A stretch of DNA of 64,000 nt from Agromyces sp. CF514 (GTDB taxonomy: Bacteria > Actinomycetota > Actinomycetes > Actinomycetales > Microbacteriaceae): contig NZ_FOZD01000002.1 of assembly GCF_900113185.1 (NCBI RefSeq), positions 310,001-374,000 of the forward strand. The letters are read 5' to 3'. Made by a program: the position numbers and the translations under genes. How positions within the stretch are numbered: position 1 is the stretch's first letter; each line of letters opens with the position of its first letter. The notes under the pieces are model-generated. The model saw nothing but the letters and a program-made list of their open reading frames with translations. It was not told where the DNA came from and did not search any database. This document shows, piece after piece, positions 17,156 through 24,749 of this stretch.

Positions 17156-17188
17156 TGCGAGTGACCGTTCGATGAACCTCTCCTGAAC
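17156..17188 (-). promoter_or_regulatory. Candidate PHO box (three 11-nt direct repeats)
   Basis: Read on the minus strand, GTTCA, GTTCA and GGTCA begin exactly 11 nt apart (17188, 17177 and 17166). Streptomyces PhoP binds direct 11-nt repeats beginning G(G/T)TCA. The site is about 80 bp upstream of the phoX-like start codon, in the right orientation. The match is to the conserved half of each unit; the tails vary. Confidence 0.65.
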
Positions 17189-17262
17189 CCGAGCCGGATG
17201 CGGTCGGACGGCGGGCACCCGAGCGCGGGCCGAACCCGGGCCCGCAGGGCGTCGCCGTCGGG

Positions 17263-18129
17263 TCAGCGCCCGCCGGCGGCATCCGCTTCGACGTGGTCCC
17301 GCCAGGAGTGTCGGGGCTCGAAGCCGAGCAGGCGTCGGGCCTTGTCGATCGAGAGCAGCGTGTCGTTGACGCCGAGGTCGCCGCGCAGTTCGACGCCGGG
17401 GAACACCTCGGCGACGAGCTCGGCGTTCGGCCGCGACATCACGGTGTCGGCCGCGGCGATGACGAACCGGTCGAAGCCGGGCCGGGCGGCGGCCAGTGCG
17501 CGGCTCACGGCCTGCGCGCCGTCGCGGGCGTCGATGTAGCCCCAGAGGTTCCACTTGCGCAGCGTCGCGTCGGCGTCGAAGGCGGGGAACGCGGCGTAGT
17601 CGTCGGGGTCCATGACGTTCGAGAAGCGCAGCGCCGTGATCGACAGCTCTGGGTTCCATCGCACGAGCTCGATCGCCATGGTCTCCTCGAGGTGCTTCAC
17701 GAGGGAGTAGGTCGACTCGGGTCGCGCGGGGTACTCCTCGTCGACAGGGATGTACGGCGGCGGCACGTCGAACGGCAGGCCGAGCACGGTCTCGCTCGAC
17801 GCCGTGACGATGCGCGTGATGCCGAGCCGCTTGGCCGCCTGGAGCACATTGAACGTGGCGAGCATGTTGTTGCGGAAGGTCGCGACGTCGCTCAGGAGAC
17901 CGGGCGCCGGCACCGCCGCGAGATGCACGATGGCGTCGGCGCCGGTGTGCTGGTCGTCGACTCCCGCGATCGCGTCGATCACCTGGCCGTAGTCGGTCAG
18001 GTCGACGCGCACGAGCGTACCGCGCTCGCCCTGCTGGTCGAGGTTGACGACCTCGTGACCCTCGTCGCGGAGTGTTGCGACGACCGTGCGGCCGAGTTTC
18101 CCGGATCCTCCGGTGACGATGATGCGCAT
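17263..18129 (-). CDS. NAD(P)-dependent epimerase/dehydratase family protein (extended SDR)
   Basis: This 288-residue extended short-chain dehydrogenase has a Rossmann motif at the N-terminus (TGGSGKLG), an HLAAVP motif typical of UDP-sugar epimerase-like SDRs, and the catalytic YSLVK at about residue 141, preceded by TASSETV carrying the Ser. Substrate is not predictable: it could be a nucleotide sugar or another alcohol. It lies alone, divergent from the desaturase gene across a 130-bp gap. Confidence 0.85.
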   Translation of the reverse strand: MRIIVTGGSGKLGRTVVATLRDEGHEVVNLDQQGERGTLVRVDLTDYGQVIDAIAGVDDQHTGADAIVHLAAVPAPGLLSDVATFRNNMLATFNVLQAAKRLGITRIVTASSETVLGLPFDVPPPYIPVDEEYPARPESTYSLVKHLEETMAIELVRWNPELSITALRFSNVMDPDDYAAFPAFDADATLRKWNLWGYIDARDGAQAVSRALAAARPGFDRFVIAAADTVMSRPNAELVAEVFPGVELRGDLGVNDTLLSIDKARRLLGFEPRHSWRDHVEADAAGGR

Positions 18130-18259
18130 CGGAACAGTCTTGCAGGCGAGGATCGGGCCGAAGATGGTACGCGATAGATTCCGCGTCGGGAATATGTCGA
18201 CGTCGTATTCCCAGCCGGTTCACATGCGCAGGCCATAGCGTTCGACCCATCTTCAACGG

Positions 18260-19408
18260 GTGATCGCCCGTGACCCACGGCTGGGAAGTCGACGACCAGC
18301 TGGGACCCCCATCATCTCTCACGCCGATTCCCTCGGTGCGATTCGGGCCACCAAGCCTCGCACCGGCTCTGTTGACATCACCCGCAGCTTCACCGCCCTC
18401 TCCCGGGTCGTGCGCGAATCCGGGCTCCTGGCCCGCACGCGCTGGTTCTACGCCGCGCTCGTGACCACGCTCGCGCTCGCCCTCGGCGGCGTGATCACCG
18501 GGTTCATCCTGCTCGGCGACTCGTGGTTCCAGCTGCTCATGGCCGGTGCACTCGGCCTGATCCTCACGCAGTTCGCGTTCCTCGCGCACGAGGCCTCGCA
18601 CCGGCAGGTGCTCGAGTCGGGGCCGGGCAACGACCGGGTCGGCCGCATCCTGGCAGCCGGCGTCGTCGGCATCAGCTACTCGTGGTGGATGACCAAGCAC
18701 ACGCGTCACCACGCGAACCCGAACAAGATCGGCAAGGACCCCGACATCGAGTGGGACACGATCTCGTTCACCGAGACCGATGCCGCGAAGCAGAAGGGCC
18801 TGCTCGCCGCGATCACGCGCAAGCAGGGCTACCTGTTCTTCCCGCTGCTGACGCTCGAGGGCCTCAACCTCCACATGCGCTCGATCGCGACCCTCATGGA
18901 GCGCCGCCCGGTCAAGGGCCGCTGGATCGAGCTCGGCCTCATCGCCGTGCACTTCATCGTCTACTTCGGCGCCCTGTTCTGGGTGCTGCCCCTCGGCATG
19001 GCGTTCGCCTTCATCGGCGTGCAGATGGCCGTGTTCGGCGTCTACATGGGCGCCTCGTTCGCGCCGAACCACAAGGGCATGGCGCTCATCCCCGCCGACA
19101 CGAAGCTCGATTTCTTCTCGAAGCAGGTGCTCACCTCGCGCAACATCTCGGGCGGGCTGTGGGCGAGTGCCCTGCTGGGCGGGCTCAACTACCAGGTCGA
19201 GCACCACCTGTTCCCGAACATGCCTCGCCCCCACCTCGCGAAGGCCCGCGAGATCGTGCGCGAGCACTGCGCGACGCTCGACGTGCCCTACACCGAGACC
19301 ACGCTCGTGCAGTCGTACGGCATCGTGATCCGGTACCTCAACCAGGTCGGCCTCTCGGCCCGCGACCCATTCGACTGCCCGATGGTGAACCAATTCCGTC
19401 GGGTCTGA
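18260..19408 (+). CDS. Membrane fatty acid desaturase
   Basis: This di-iron desaturase has three histidine boxes: HEASH (about residue 110), HTRHH (about 147) and QVEHH (about 312). The Gln in the third box is usual in front-end and many actinobacterial acyl-lipid or acyl-CoA desaturases. Four membrane helices are seen. It would insert a double bond into membrane acyl chains. The start is uncertain: GTG at 18260 is the only conventional start before the conserved SLGAIRATKPRTGSVDITR region. A 9-bp inverted repeat (TTCCCAGCC 18208-18216, GGCTGGGAA 18279-18287) brackets that start. The cold-shock gene follows 104 bp downstream, suggesting joint cold adaptation. Confidence 0.88.
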   Translation: MIARDPRLGSRRPAGTPIISHADSLGAIRATKPRTGSVDITRSFTALSRVVRESGLLARTRWFYAALVTTLALALGGVITGFILLGDSWFQLLMAGALGLILTQFAFLAHEASHRQVLESGPGNDRVGRILAAGVVGISYSWWMTKHTRHHANPNKIGKDPDIEWDTISFTETDAAKQKGLLAAITRKQGYLFFPLLTLEGLNLHMRSIATLMERRPVKGRWIELGLIAVHFIVYFGALFWVLPLGMAFAFIGVQMAVFGVYMGASFAPNHKGMALIPADTKLDFFSKQVLTSRNISGGLWASALLGGLNYQVEHHLFPNMPRPHLAKAREIVREHCATLDVPYTETTLVQSYGIVIRYLNQVGLSARDPFDCPMVNQFRRV

Positions 19409-19420
19409 CGACCCAGAACC

Positions 19421-19512
19421 TCCGGTCGCGGATTTCGCGACCGGAACACGCACGGCCAGGCCGTGCACACCGCGCCCACCACGGTGGGGCGGAATGAATG
19501 AAGGAATACAAC
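19421..19512 (+). promoter_or_regulatory. Structured spacer/leader between desaturase and second csp gene
   Basis: This 92-bp stretch is unusually rich in dyads: TCCGGTCGCG/CGCGACCGGA (19421-19430/19436-19445, 5-nt loop), GCACGGCC-a-GGCCGTGC (19450-19466), and CCCACC-ac-GGTGGG near 19475-19488. The first hairpin could act as a terminator or attenuator after the desaturase; the others could structure the csp leader. The function is inferred from position. Confidence 0.5.
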
Positions 19513-19719
19513 ATGGCTACCGGAACCGTCAAGTGGTTCAACGCCGACAAGGGCTTCGGCTTCATCGCTCCCGACGACGGCACCGCCGATGTCTTCGCGC
19601 ACTTCAGCGCGATCGCATCCGACGGCTACCGCTCGCTCGACGAGAACCAGAAGGTCGAATTCGACACCGCCCGCGGCCCCAAGGGCCCGCAGGCAGAGAA
19701 CATCCGCGTCATCGCGTAG
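19513..19719 (+). CDS. cspA: Cold-shock protein, CspA type (second copy)
   Basis: This 68-residue CSD protein is nearly identical to the one at 7927 through RNP1 ([10 protein letters not shown]) and RNP2 (VFAHFSAI), diverging mainly in the last 25 residues ([20 protein letters not shown]). GAAGGA upstream supports the ATG at 19513. Its position directly after a fatty acid desaturase suggests a cold response in which membrane fluidity and RNA folding are adjusted together. Confidence 0.95.
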   Translation: MATGTVKWFNADKGFGFIAPDDGTADVFAHFSAIASDGYRSLDENQKVEFDTARGPKGPQAENIRVIA

Positions 19720-19755
19720 TTCTCCGACACCCTGATCGGCGCCCCGCGCCGGTCG

Positions 19756-19815
19756 ACGAGCGGATGTCACGGTCGCCCGCCTCCTCGAGGGGCGTGCGCC
19801 GAGGCATCCGCTCGT
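19756..19815. terminator. GCGGATG-type hairpin after the second csp gene
   Basis: ACGAGCGGATG (19756-19766) is complementary to CATCCGCTCGT (19805-19815) over 11 bp, with a 38-nt GC-rich loop. It begins 36 bp after the csp stop. No T run follows, as is usual for actinobacterial terminators. The rest of the 239-bp gap holds a TAGGCT box (19914-19919), a likely promoter for the next gene. Confidence 0.55.
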
Positions 19816-19958
19816 CCTGTTCCGGGCCTGAGATCGCCGCACGCGGCCGATTGCGCGCACGGGCAGCCTGCCGCGGCGATGCCGGGTCAAGGCGTCTTCG
19901 GAGCTTGGCTGCCTAGGCTCGCCCCGAGACCCCTTGCAACCCCGAACGAGGAGCCCCC

Positions 19959-20309
19959 ATGCACTGCCCCAACGACGGAGCCGTGCTCGTGATGAGCGAG
20001 CGCAGCGGCATCGAGATCGACTACTGCCCGACCTGCCGCGGCGTGTGGCTCGACCGCGGAGAACTCGACAAGATCATCGAGCGGTCGTCGACCGAGTTCG
20101 GGCGGCCCGCCGCCGTTGCGCCGCCCGCGGTTGCGCCGACACCGCCCCCGGCCGCGGCGGTCGCACCGCCCGCCGCCGCACCCACGCAACCGGGCTACCA
20201 GTACGGCCAGCAGTCGTACGACTCGCGCGTCTACGACACCCGCGGCTACGGCGATCAGGGCTCCCGCAAGAAGAAGAAGGACAACTGGCTCTCCGACCTC
20301 TTCGACTGA
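19959..20309 (+). CDS. TFIIB-type zinc-ribbon protein
   Basis: This 116-residue protein has an N-terminal zf-TFIIB domain: MHCPNDGAVL, then YCPTCRGVWLDRGELDKIIE (residues 1-45), with Cys 3, Cys 23 and Cys 26 visible. A Pro/Ala-rich linker (residues 50-80) and a Tyr/Gln-rich stretch follow, ending in a basic-acidic tail (KKKKD...DLFD). The domain is widespread in bacterial proteins without known role. GAGGAG precedes the ATG. Function unknown. Confidence 0.85.
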   Translation: MHCPNDGAVLVMSERSGIEIDYCPTCRGVWLDRGELDKIIERSSTEFGRPAAVAPPAVAPTPPPAAAVAPPAAAPTQPGYQYGQQSYDSRVYDTRGYGDQGSRKKKKDNWLSDLFD

Positions 20310-20340
20310 GGAGCCGGCCGGTCGCGGTCGACCAGACGAA

Positions 20341-20389
20341 CGGATGCCGCGGCGCGGCGCTCATGACGAGCGCGGCGCCGCGGCATCCG
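20341..20389. terminator. GGATGCCGCGGC-type terminator hairpin
   Basis: CGGATGCCGCGGCGC (20341-20355) pairs perfectly over 15 bp with GCGCCGCGGCATCCG (20375-20389) around a 19-nt loop. It lies 32 bp after the zinc-ribbon gene, in a convergent intergenic region. It is one of several near-identical hairpins in the window. Confidence 0.75.
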
Positions 20390-20490
20390 TCGTCTCCGGT
20401 GCAGTGTGTTCGCGCTCCTCAGCGACCGGTGCCGGTAGACCGACAACGACGTCGGCGTGCACGTGTACGTGGACGAGCGACGCCGGGTCG

Positions 20491-20551
20491 GGCGAACGGC
20501 CGCGGGTCAGGACGATCGCGTGGATCGCGTCCTGAGGTGCGGCCGTTCGCC
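20491..20551. terminator. Long two-part hairpin near the 3' end of the DJ-1-like gene
   Basis: GGCGAACGGCCGC (20491-20503) pairs with GCGGCCGTTCGCC (20539-20551), and inside it TCAGGACG (20507-20514) pairs with CGTCCTGA (20528-20535), giving 21 base pairs. Together with the hairpin at 20341 it fills most of the 283-bp convergent gap, which holds no credible ORF. It probably terminates the leftward operon, but could be part of a structured RNA. Confidence 0.65.
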
Positions 20552-20592
20552 TGAGTCCGGTGCCCCCGCGATGCCGCGCGGATGGACCGACG

Positions 20593-21300
20593 TCAGCCGC
20601 GCGCCGCGAGCGCGTCGAGCACGCGGCGGGCGACCGAGGCGCTGGACTGCGGGTTCTGGCCGGTGATGAGGTTGCCGTCGACGACGACGTGGTCGCTCCA
20701 GGGGGCGCCCGAGTCGACGACCGCGCCGCGTTCGCGCAGGCGGCTCTCGACCCACCACGGCGTGTTCTCGCCCGTGCCGCCGGTGCGCTCCTCCTCGTCG
20801 GTGAAGACCGTGAGGCGGCGGCCGGCGAACGCGAACGAGCCGTCGGCGAGGTTCGCCGAGAGCAGCGCGGCGGGTCCGTGGCAGAACGGCGCGATGATCG
20901 CGCCGGCCTCGTTCGCGGCCACGAGCACGCGCCCGGTGTCGGGGTCGAACGCGAGGTCGCTCATCGGGCCGTGACCGCCGGGCAGCACGATCGCGGCGTA
21001 GTCGGCCGCATCGAGGTCGGCGACGGCACGCGGCGCCGCGAGCTCGTGCGAGATCGCCTCGAGGTAGTCGGCGAACTCGCGGGCTCGCTCCTCGCCGCCG
21101 GTCTGCGACGGGTCGAGGCTGCCGGGGTCGACGGTGGGCGCGACGCCGCCGGGCGTGGCGACGGTCACGGTGTGGCCGGCGGCGACGAGGTCGCGATGGG
21201 CGGTGACGAGTTCCTCGGCCCAGAACCCGGTGGGGTGCTCGCTGCCGTCCTTCATGGTGAGGCTCGTGGCGGCGGTGACGATCATCAGGATGTCGCTCAT
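20593..21300 (-). CDS. DJ-1/PfpI superfamily protein (Hsp31-like, type 1 glutamine amidotransferase fold)
   Basis: This 235-residue protein has the DJ-1/PfpI fold with the nucleophile elbow FCHGPAALL (Cys about residue 139), the acidic residue in HPTGFWAEEL near residue 29, and a Gly-rich VLPGGHGPM before the core. This subgroup includes Hsp31-like glyoxalase III and deglycase-type proteins acting on reactive carbonyls. It is the last gene of an MFS-AKR-DJ-1 operon facing a MarR gene, which fits electrophile or aldehyde defence. Confidence 0.85.
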   Translation of the reverse strand: MSDILMIVTAATSLTMKDGSEHPTGFWAEELVTAHRDLVAAGHTVTVATPGGVAPTVDPGSLDPSQTGGEERAREFADYLEAISHELAAPRAVADLDAADYAAIVLPGGHGPMSDLAFDPDTGRVLVAANEAGAIIAPFCHGPAALLSANLADGSFAFAGRRLTVFTDEEERTGGTGENTPWWVESRLRERGAVVDSGAPWSDHVVVDGNLITGQNPQSSASVARRVLDALAARG

Positions 21301-21313
21301 GCGTGTTTCCGTT

Positions 21314-21360
21314 CGGTGCGGGTGTTCAGTCGGTGTGGGTGTTCAGTCGGTGCGGGTGCA
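21314..21360. repeat. 17-bp tandem repeat (2.7 copies) between AKR and DJ-1 genes
   Basis: CGGTGCGGGTGTTCAGT (21314-21330) is followed by a copy with one change (21331-21347) and by 13 bases of a third (21348-21360, diverging at its end). It fills more than half of the 81-bp spacer inside the operon. It could affect mRNA structure or length by slippage. Confidence 0.8.
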
Positions 21361-21381
21361 GCGGGTCGGTCGCGGTGCCGG

Positions 21382-22227
21382 TCAGGCCGCGTGGAACTCG
21401 GCGGGATGCGGCCCGATGCGTCCGCCGGAGTCGAGGGCGTCGATCGCGAGCAGTTCGTCGGCGCTCAGTTCGAAGCCGAAGACGTCGAAGTTCTCGGCGA
21501 TGCGGGCTGGGGTGACCGACTTCGGGATCACGATGCGCCCCTGCTGGAGGTGCCAGCGCAGCACGACCTGTGCGGGGGTGCGGTCGTGCCGACCGGCGAT
21601 CTCGACGACGGATGCCTGGCCGAGCACGGCGCCCTGCGCGAGCGGGCTCCACGCCTCGGTCGCGAGGCCGTGGCGCTCGTCGGCGGCGATGACGGCGCGG
21701 TTGGACATCGCGGGGTGCAGCTCGACCTGGTTCACCGCCGGAACGACGCTGCCCGAGTCGATGAGGCGTTCGAGGTGCTCGGGCTCGAAGTTCGAGACGC
21801 CGATCGCCCTCGTGCGGCCATCGGCGAGCAGCCGCTCGAGGGCCCGCCACGTGTCGAGGTAGCGGCCGCGGTCGGGCGTCGGCCAGTGGATCAGGTAGAG
21901 GTCGAGCTGCTCGAGCCCGAGCTTCGCGGCGCTCGCGTCGAACGCGCGGAGCGTCTCGTCGTAGCCCTGGTCGGAGTTCCACACCTTCGTCGTGACGAAC
22001 AGCTCGTCCCGGGCGATGCCCGACTCGGCGAGGGCGCGGCCGACGCCGGCCTCGTTGCCGTAGACGGCGGCCGTGTCGATGCTGCGGTAGCCGACCTCGA
22101 GCGCGGTGGCGACGGCCGCGGCGGTCTCGTCGTCGGGCACCTGGAAGACGCCGAAGCCGAGCTGCGGCATCCGCACGCCGTTGTTCAGGGTGATGGTGGG
22201 CACGGTGTCGGTGGGAGCGATGGTCAT
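21382..22227 (-). CDS. Aldo/keto reductase (2,5-diketogluconate reductase type)
   Basis: This 281-residue (beta/alpha)8 NADPH-dependent reductase has the catalytic tetrad in IDTAAVYGNE (Asp, Tyr), VTTKVWN (Lys) and YLIHWP (His), with the cofactor motif IPKSVTPARIAENFDVF near the C-terminus. It would reduce aldehydes or ketones to alcohols. AAAGGA lies 7 nt before the ATG. It sits between an MFS exporter and a DJ-1-like gene, so carbonyl detoxification is likely, but a sugar substrate is possible. Confidence 0.92.
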   Translation of the reverse strand: MTIAPTDTVPTITLNNGVRMPQLGFGVFQVPDDETAAAVATALEVGYRSIDTAAVYGNEAGVGRALAESGIARDELFVTTKVWNSDQGYDETLRAFDASAAKLGLEQLDLYLIHWPTPDRGRYLDTWRALERLLADGRTRAIGVSNFEPEHLERLIDSGSVVPAVNQVELHPAMSNRAVIAADERHGLATEAWSPLAQGAVLGQASVVEIAGRHDRTPAQVVLRWHLQQGRIVIPKSVTPARIAENFDVFGFELSADELLAIDALDSGGRIGPHPAEFHAA

Positions 22228-22268
22228 CTGGGTCCTTTCGGGATCCGGTCGGTGGTGGCGGTTCGGGT

Positions 22269-23501
22269 TCAGGCGGCGGATGTCGCGACGGAGCCGGTCG
22301 CGGTCGTGGCCCGCGCCGCGGCATCCGCTCGCTCGGAGACCGGTGCGCCGGACCGGGCCGAGGCCCATGCGACGACCATGACGACGAGCGCGGCCGCGGT
22401 GATGATCGCGCCGACCCAGATGGGCGACGTGTAGCCGAGGCCGGCCGAGATGGCGAGGCCGCCGGCGAATGCGCCGAGGGCGTTGCCGAGGTTGAACGCG
22501 GCGATGTTCGCGCCCGAGGCGAGGGTGGGCGCGCCCTCGGCGTACCGCATGACGCGGCTCTGCAGGGCGGGCACGGTGCCGAAGCCGAATCCGCCCATGA
22601 GCACGAGCAGCACGACGACGGCGATCGGGAACGCGGCGAGCCACGCGAGCAGGGCGAGCACGACGACGAGCGTCGCGATGAAGCCGAGCAGGGTGCCGTC
22701 GATCGAGCGGTCGGCGAGGCGGCCGCCGATCCAGTTGCCGACGACGAGCCCGGCGCCGAAGAGCACGAGCAGCCAGGGCACGTCGGAGGCGGCGAACCCG
22801 CTGACCTCGGTGAGCGTGTAGGCGATGTAAGTGAAGGCGCCGAACATGCCGCCGAAGCCGAGCACCGTCACGGTGAGCGAGAGCCAGACCTGGCCGGAGC
22901 GGAACGCCCCCAGCTCGCGGCGGAGGCTCGGGGCTTCGCCGTCGCCATCCGCAGTGCGAGTGACCGGCACGAGCACCGCGATGCCGATGAGCGCGACGAC
23001 GCCGATCGCCGAGATGACCCAGAACGTCGAGCGCCAGCCGTACTGCTGCCCGAGGAAGGTGCCGAACGGCACGCCGAGCACGTTCGCGGCGGTGAGACCG
23101 GTGAACATGATCGCGATGGCGCCCGCGCGCTTGGCGGGAGCGACGAGGTCGGCGGCGAGCACCGCGCCGATGCCGAAGAAGGCCCCGTGGCAGAGTGCGG
23201 CGACGATGCGCCCGGCGAGCATGGCCTCGTAGGTCGGTGCCAGCGCCGAGATGGCGTTGCCGGCGATGAAGAGCCCGAGCAGGCCCATGAGCACGGGCTT
23301 GCGGGGGAGCCGGGTGACGGCTGCGGTCAGGCCGATGGCGCCGACCGCGACGGCCAGGGCGTAGCCCGAGATGAACCAGCCGGCCGCGGCCTCGGTGACG
23401 GCGTAGTCGGCGGCGAGGTCGGGCAGCAGGCCCATGATGACGAATTCGGTCAGGCCGATGCCGAACGCCCCGATCGCGAGGGCGAGCAGTCCGAGTGGCA
23501 T
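22269..23501 (-). CDS. MFS transporter (DHA1 drug/metabolite efflux type)
   Basis: This 410-residue protein has about 12 membrane helices and an opening GLTEFVIMGLLPDLAADYAV, typical of AraJ/PbuE-like DHA1 exporters, plus the motif-C-like GGFGFGTVP region in the second half. It would export small toxic compounds, nucleobases or sugars by proton antiport. AGGAG lies before the ATG. It is the first gene of the operon with AKR and DJ-1-like genes, opposite a MarR regulator, the usual layout of an inducible efflux unit. Confidence 0.88.
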   Translation of the reverse strand: MPLGLLALAIGAFGIGLTEFVIMGLLPDLAADYAVTEAAAGWFISGYALAVAVGAIGLTAAVTRLPRKPVLMGLLGLFIAGNAISALAPTYEAMLAGRIVAALCHGAFFGIGAVLAADLVAPAKRAGAIAIMFTGLTAANVLGVPFGTFLGQQYGWRSTFWVISAIGVVALIGIAVLVPVTRTADGDGEAPSLRRELGAFRSGQVWLSLTVTVLGFGGMFGAFTYIAYTLTEVSGFAASDVPWLLVLFGAGLVVGNWIGGRLADRSIDGTLLGFIATLVVVLALLAWLAAFPIAVVVLLVLMGGFGFGTVPALQSRVMRYAEGAPTLASGANIAAFNLGNALGAFAGGLAISAGLGYTSPIWVGAIITAAALVVMVVAWASARSGAPVSERADAAARATTATGSVATSAA

Positions 23502-23526
23502 GCGAGGTTCTCCTGTACACTGGGGG

Positions 23527-23604
23527 AAGTAGTTGCAAGCGCCGACTATTGCGAACGCAGGGTCAATAGTTGCACACGCAATTACCTAGCGCAAGCAACT
23601 ACTT
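23527..23604. promoter_or_regulatory. MarR operator array
   Basis: The 199-bp divergent region holds AAGTAGTTGC (23527-23536) and its exact complement GCAACTACTT (23595-23604), and between them TAGTTGC-acac-GCAATTA (23567-23584), a near-perfect 7-4-7 dyad. A further CTATTGC (23547-23552 region) resembles the same half-site. Several TAGTTGC-like half-sites in a shared promoter fit cooperative MarR binding. Confidence 0.65.
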
Positions 23605-23700
23605 TTCCGGCGCGCGTCGTCGTGACCGATCGGGCCCCGTCGAATCGGGCCCGAAGTCAGGCCGAACGAGGCGCCGGAGACCGCGAGATCAGGAGACGAC

Positions 23701-24159
23701 ATGGGCATCGCCGACGACGCCGTCGAGGTGCGCGCGCACGGCTGGCGCACCCTGGCTGCGCTGCACGGACTGATCGAGAGCGAGCTCGAGCGCGCGCTCT
23801 CGGCATCCGTCGACCTCTCAGTCGTCGAGTACACCGTGCTCGACGCCCTGAGCCGCCAGGACGGCTGGCACATGCGCATGCAGCAGCTCGCCCGCGCGAC
23901 CGCGCTCAGCCCCAGTGCGACCACCCGGCTCGTGAATCGCCTCGAAGACCGGGCGCTCCTCACGCGCGTGCTCTGCGCCGACGACCGTCGCGGCATCTAC
24001 ACCGAGCTCACGCACGCCGGCCGTGCGCTCTACGACCGGGCGCGGCCGATCCACGATGAGACGCTCGAACGCGTGCTCGCCGAGGCCCAGGGGCAACCCG
24101 AACTCGCGCCCGTCGTCGAGGCGCTCCACGCGGTCGCGCTGCCGGTCGCTGCAGGCTGA
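23701..24159 (+). CDS. MarR family transcriptional regulator
   Basis: This 152-residue winged-helix regulator has the MarR core MQQLARATALSPSATTRLVNRLEDRALLTR and the wing DDRRGIYTELTHAGR. It is divergent from the MFS-AKR-DJ-1 operon and probably represses both directions through the TAGTTGC sites. AGGAG lies 6 nt before the ATG. No Cys is in the usual redox-sensing position near the N-terminus (the only Cys is near the wing), so the inducer may be a ligand rather than an oxidant. Confidence 0.92.
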   Translation: MGIADDAVEVRAHGWRTLAALHGLIESELERALSASVDLSVVEYTVLDALSRQDGWHMRMQQLARATALSPSATTRLVNRLEDRALLTRVLCADDRRGIYTELTHAGRALYDRARPIHDETLERVLAEAQGQPELAPVVEALHAVALPVAAG

Positions 24160-24197
24160 CGCCGCCCGCGAGCTGACGTCGCCCGCGAGGCGGCCGG

Positions 24198-24611
24198 CTA
24201 CGCCGCGGTGCCGGAGATGTTGACGAGCCAGCTTGCGCCGAAGCGGTCGACGAGCATGCCGAACGCGTCGCCCCAGGGCGCGACCTCGAGCGGCTGGACC
24301 ACGGTGCCGCCCTCGGCGAGGCCGTCCCAGTAGCCGCGGATCGTCGCGTCGTCATCGCCCGAGATCGACACCGAGACGCCCGAGATGCCCTGGTAGTCCA
24401 TGTGCGCCGGCACGTCGGCGGCCATGATCGTGAGTCCGGGGCCGTCGATCTGCCCGTGCATGACGAGGTCGGCTTCGGCGGGATCCTCCGAGGCCTGGTA
24501 GTCGGCGAACGTGCTGATGTTCAGCGTGCCCCCGAAGATCGCGTGGTAGAACTCGAGCGCCTCGCGGGCGGTGCCGCGGAAGTTCAGGTACGGGTTGAGC
24601 GTGATCGGCAT
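24198..24611 (-). CDS. VOC family protein, PhnB-like
   Basis: This 137-residue protein has the vicinal oxygen chelate fold of the PhnB/3-demethylubiquinone methyltransferase-like group: NPYLNFRGTAREALEFYHAIFGG, then QIDGPGLTIMAAD and WGDAFGMLVDRFGASWLVN. These are usually dimeric, with a metal site in some. The ATG at 24611 is chosen for GGAGG upstream. It is divergent from the ArsR operon. Function unknown; antibiotic-binding or dioxygenase-like roles occur in the superfamily. Confidence 0.85.
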   Translation of the reverse strand: MPITLNPYLNFRGTAREALEFYHAIFGGTLNISTFADYQASEDPAEADLVMHGQIDGPGLTIMAADVPAHMDYQGISGVSVSISGDDDATIRGYWDGLAEGGTVVQPLEVAPWGDAFGMLVDRFGASWLVNISGTAA

Positions 24612-24697
24612 GGCGTCCTCCGGGTCGTCGTCGGTCGTGGTCCACCCTCGATTCTGCTCCGGAAGCCATGACGATGCGAGGAATTCTCGAAGAACCC

Positions 24698-24747
24698 TTG
24701 ACCCCTTGACGTTCGCGGCGTACCTTGTAATCAATCAAATGGTTGAT
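24698..24747 (+). promoter_or_regulatory. Promoter and ArsR operator
   Basis: TTGACC (24698-24703) and TACCTT (24721-24726) are separated by 17 bp and form a plausible promoter. ATCAA-atgg-TTGAT (24734-24747) is a perfect 5-4-5 dyad over the expected transcription start, and TTGATCAA (24743-24750) overlaps it. ArsR-type repressors often bind ATCAA...TTGAT-like dyads, so this fits autoregulation. Confidence 0.55.
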
Positions 24748-24749
24748 CA

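Noticed and set aside
13063..17175. A 1370-residue plus-strand ORF running over choD and phoX
   Set aside because: It shifts between shadow frames of two real genes, contains no known domain and has an Arg/Ala-biased composition.
18270..18464. Possible frameshift at the start of the desaturase gene
   Set aside because: A neighbouring frame is open there, but its translation (MTHGWEVDD...) resembles nothing and the desaturase frame is intact from its conserved N-terminal region onward; only the start codon is uncertain.
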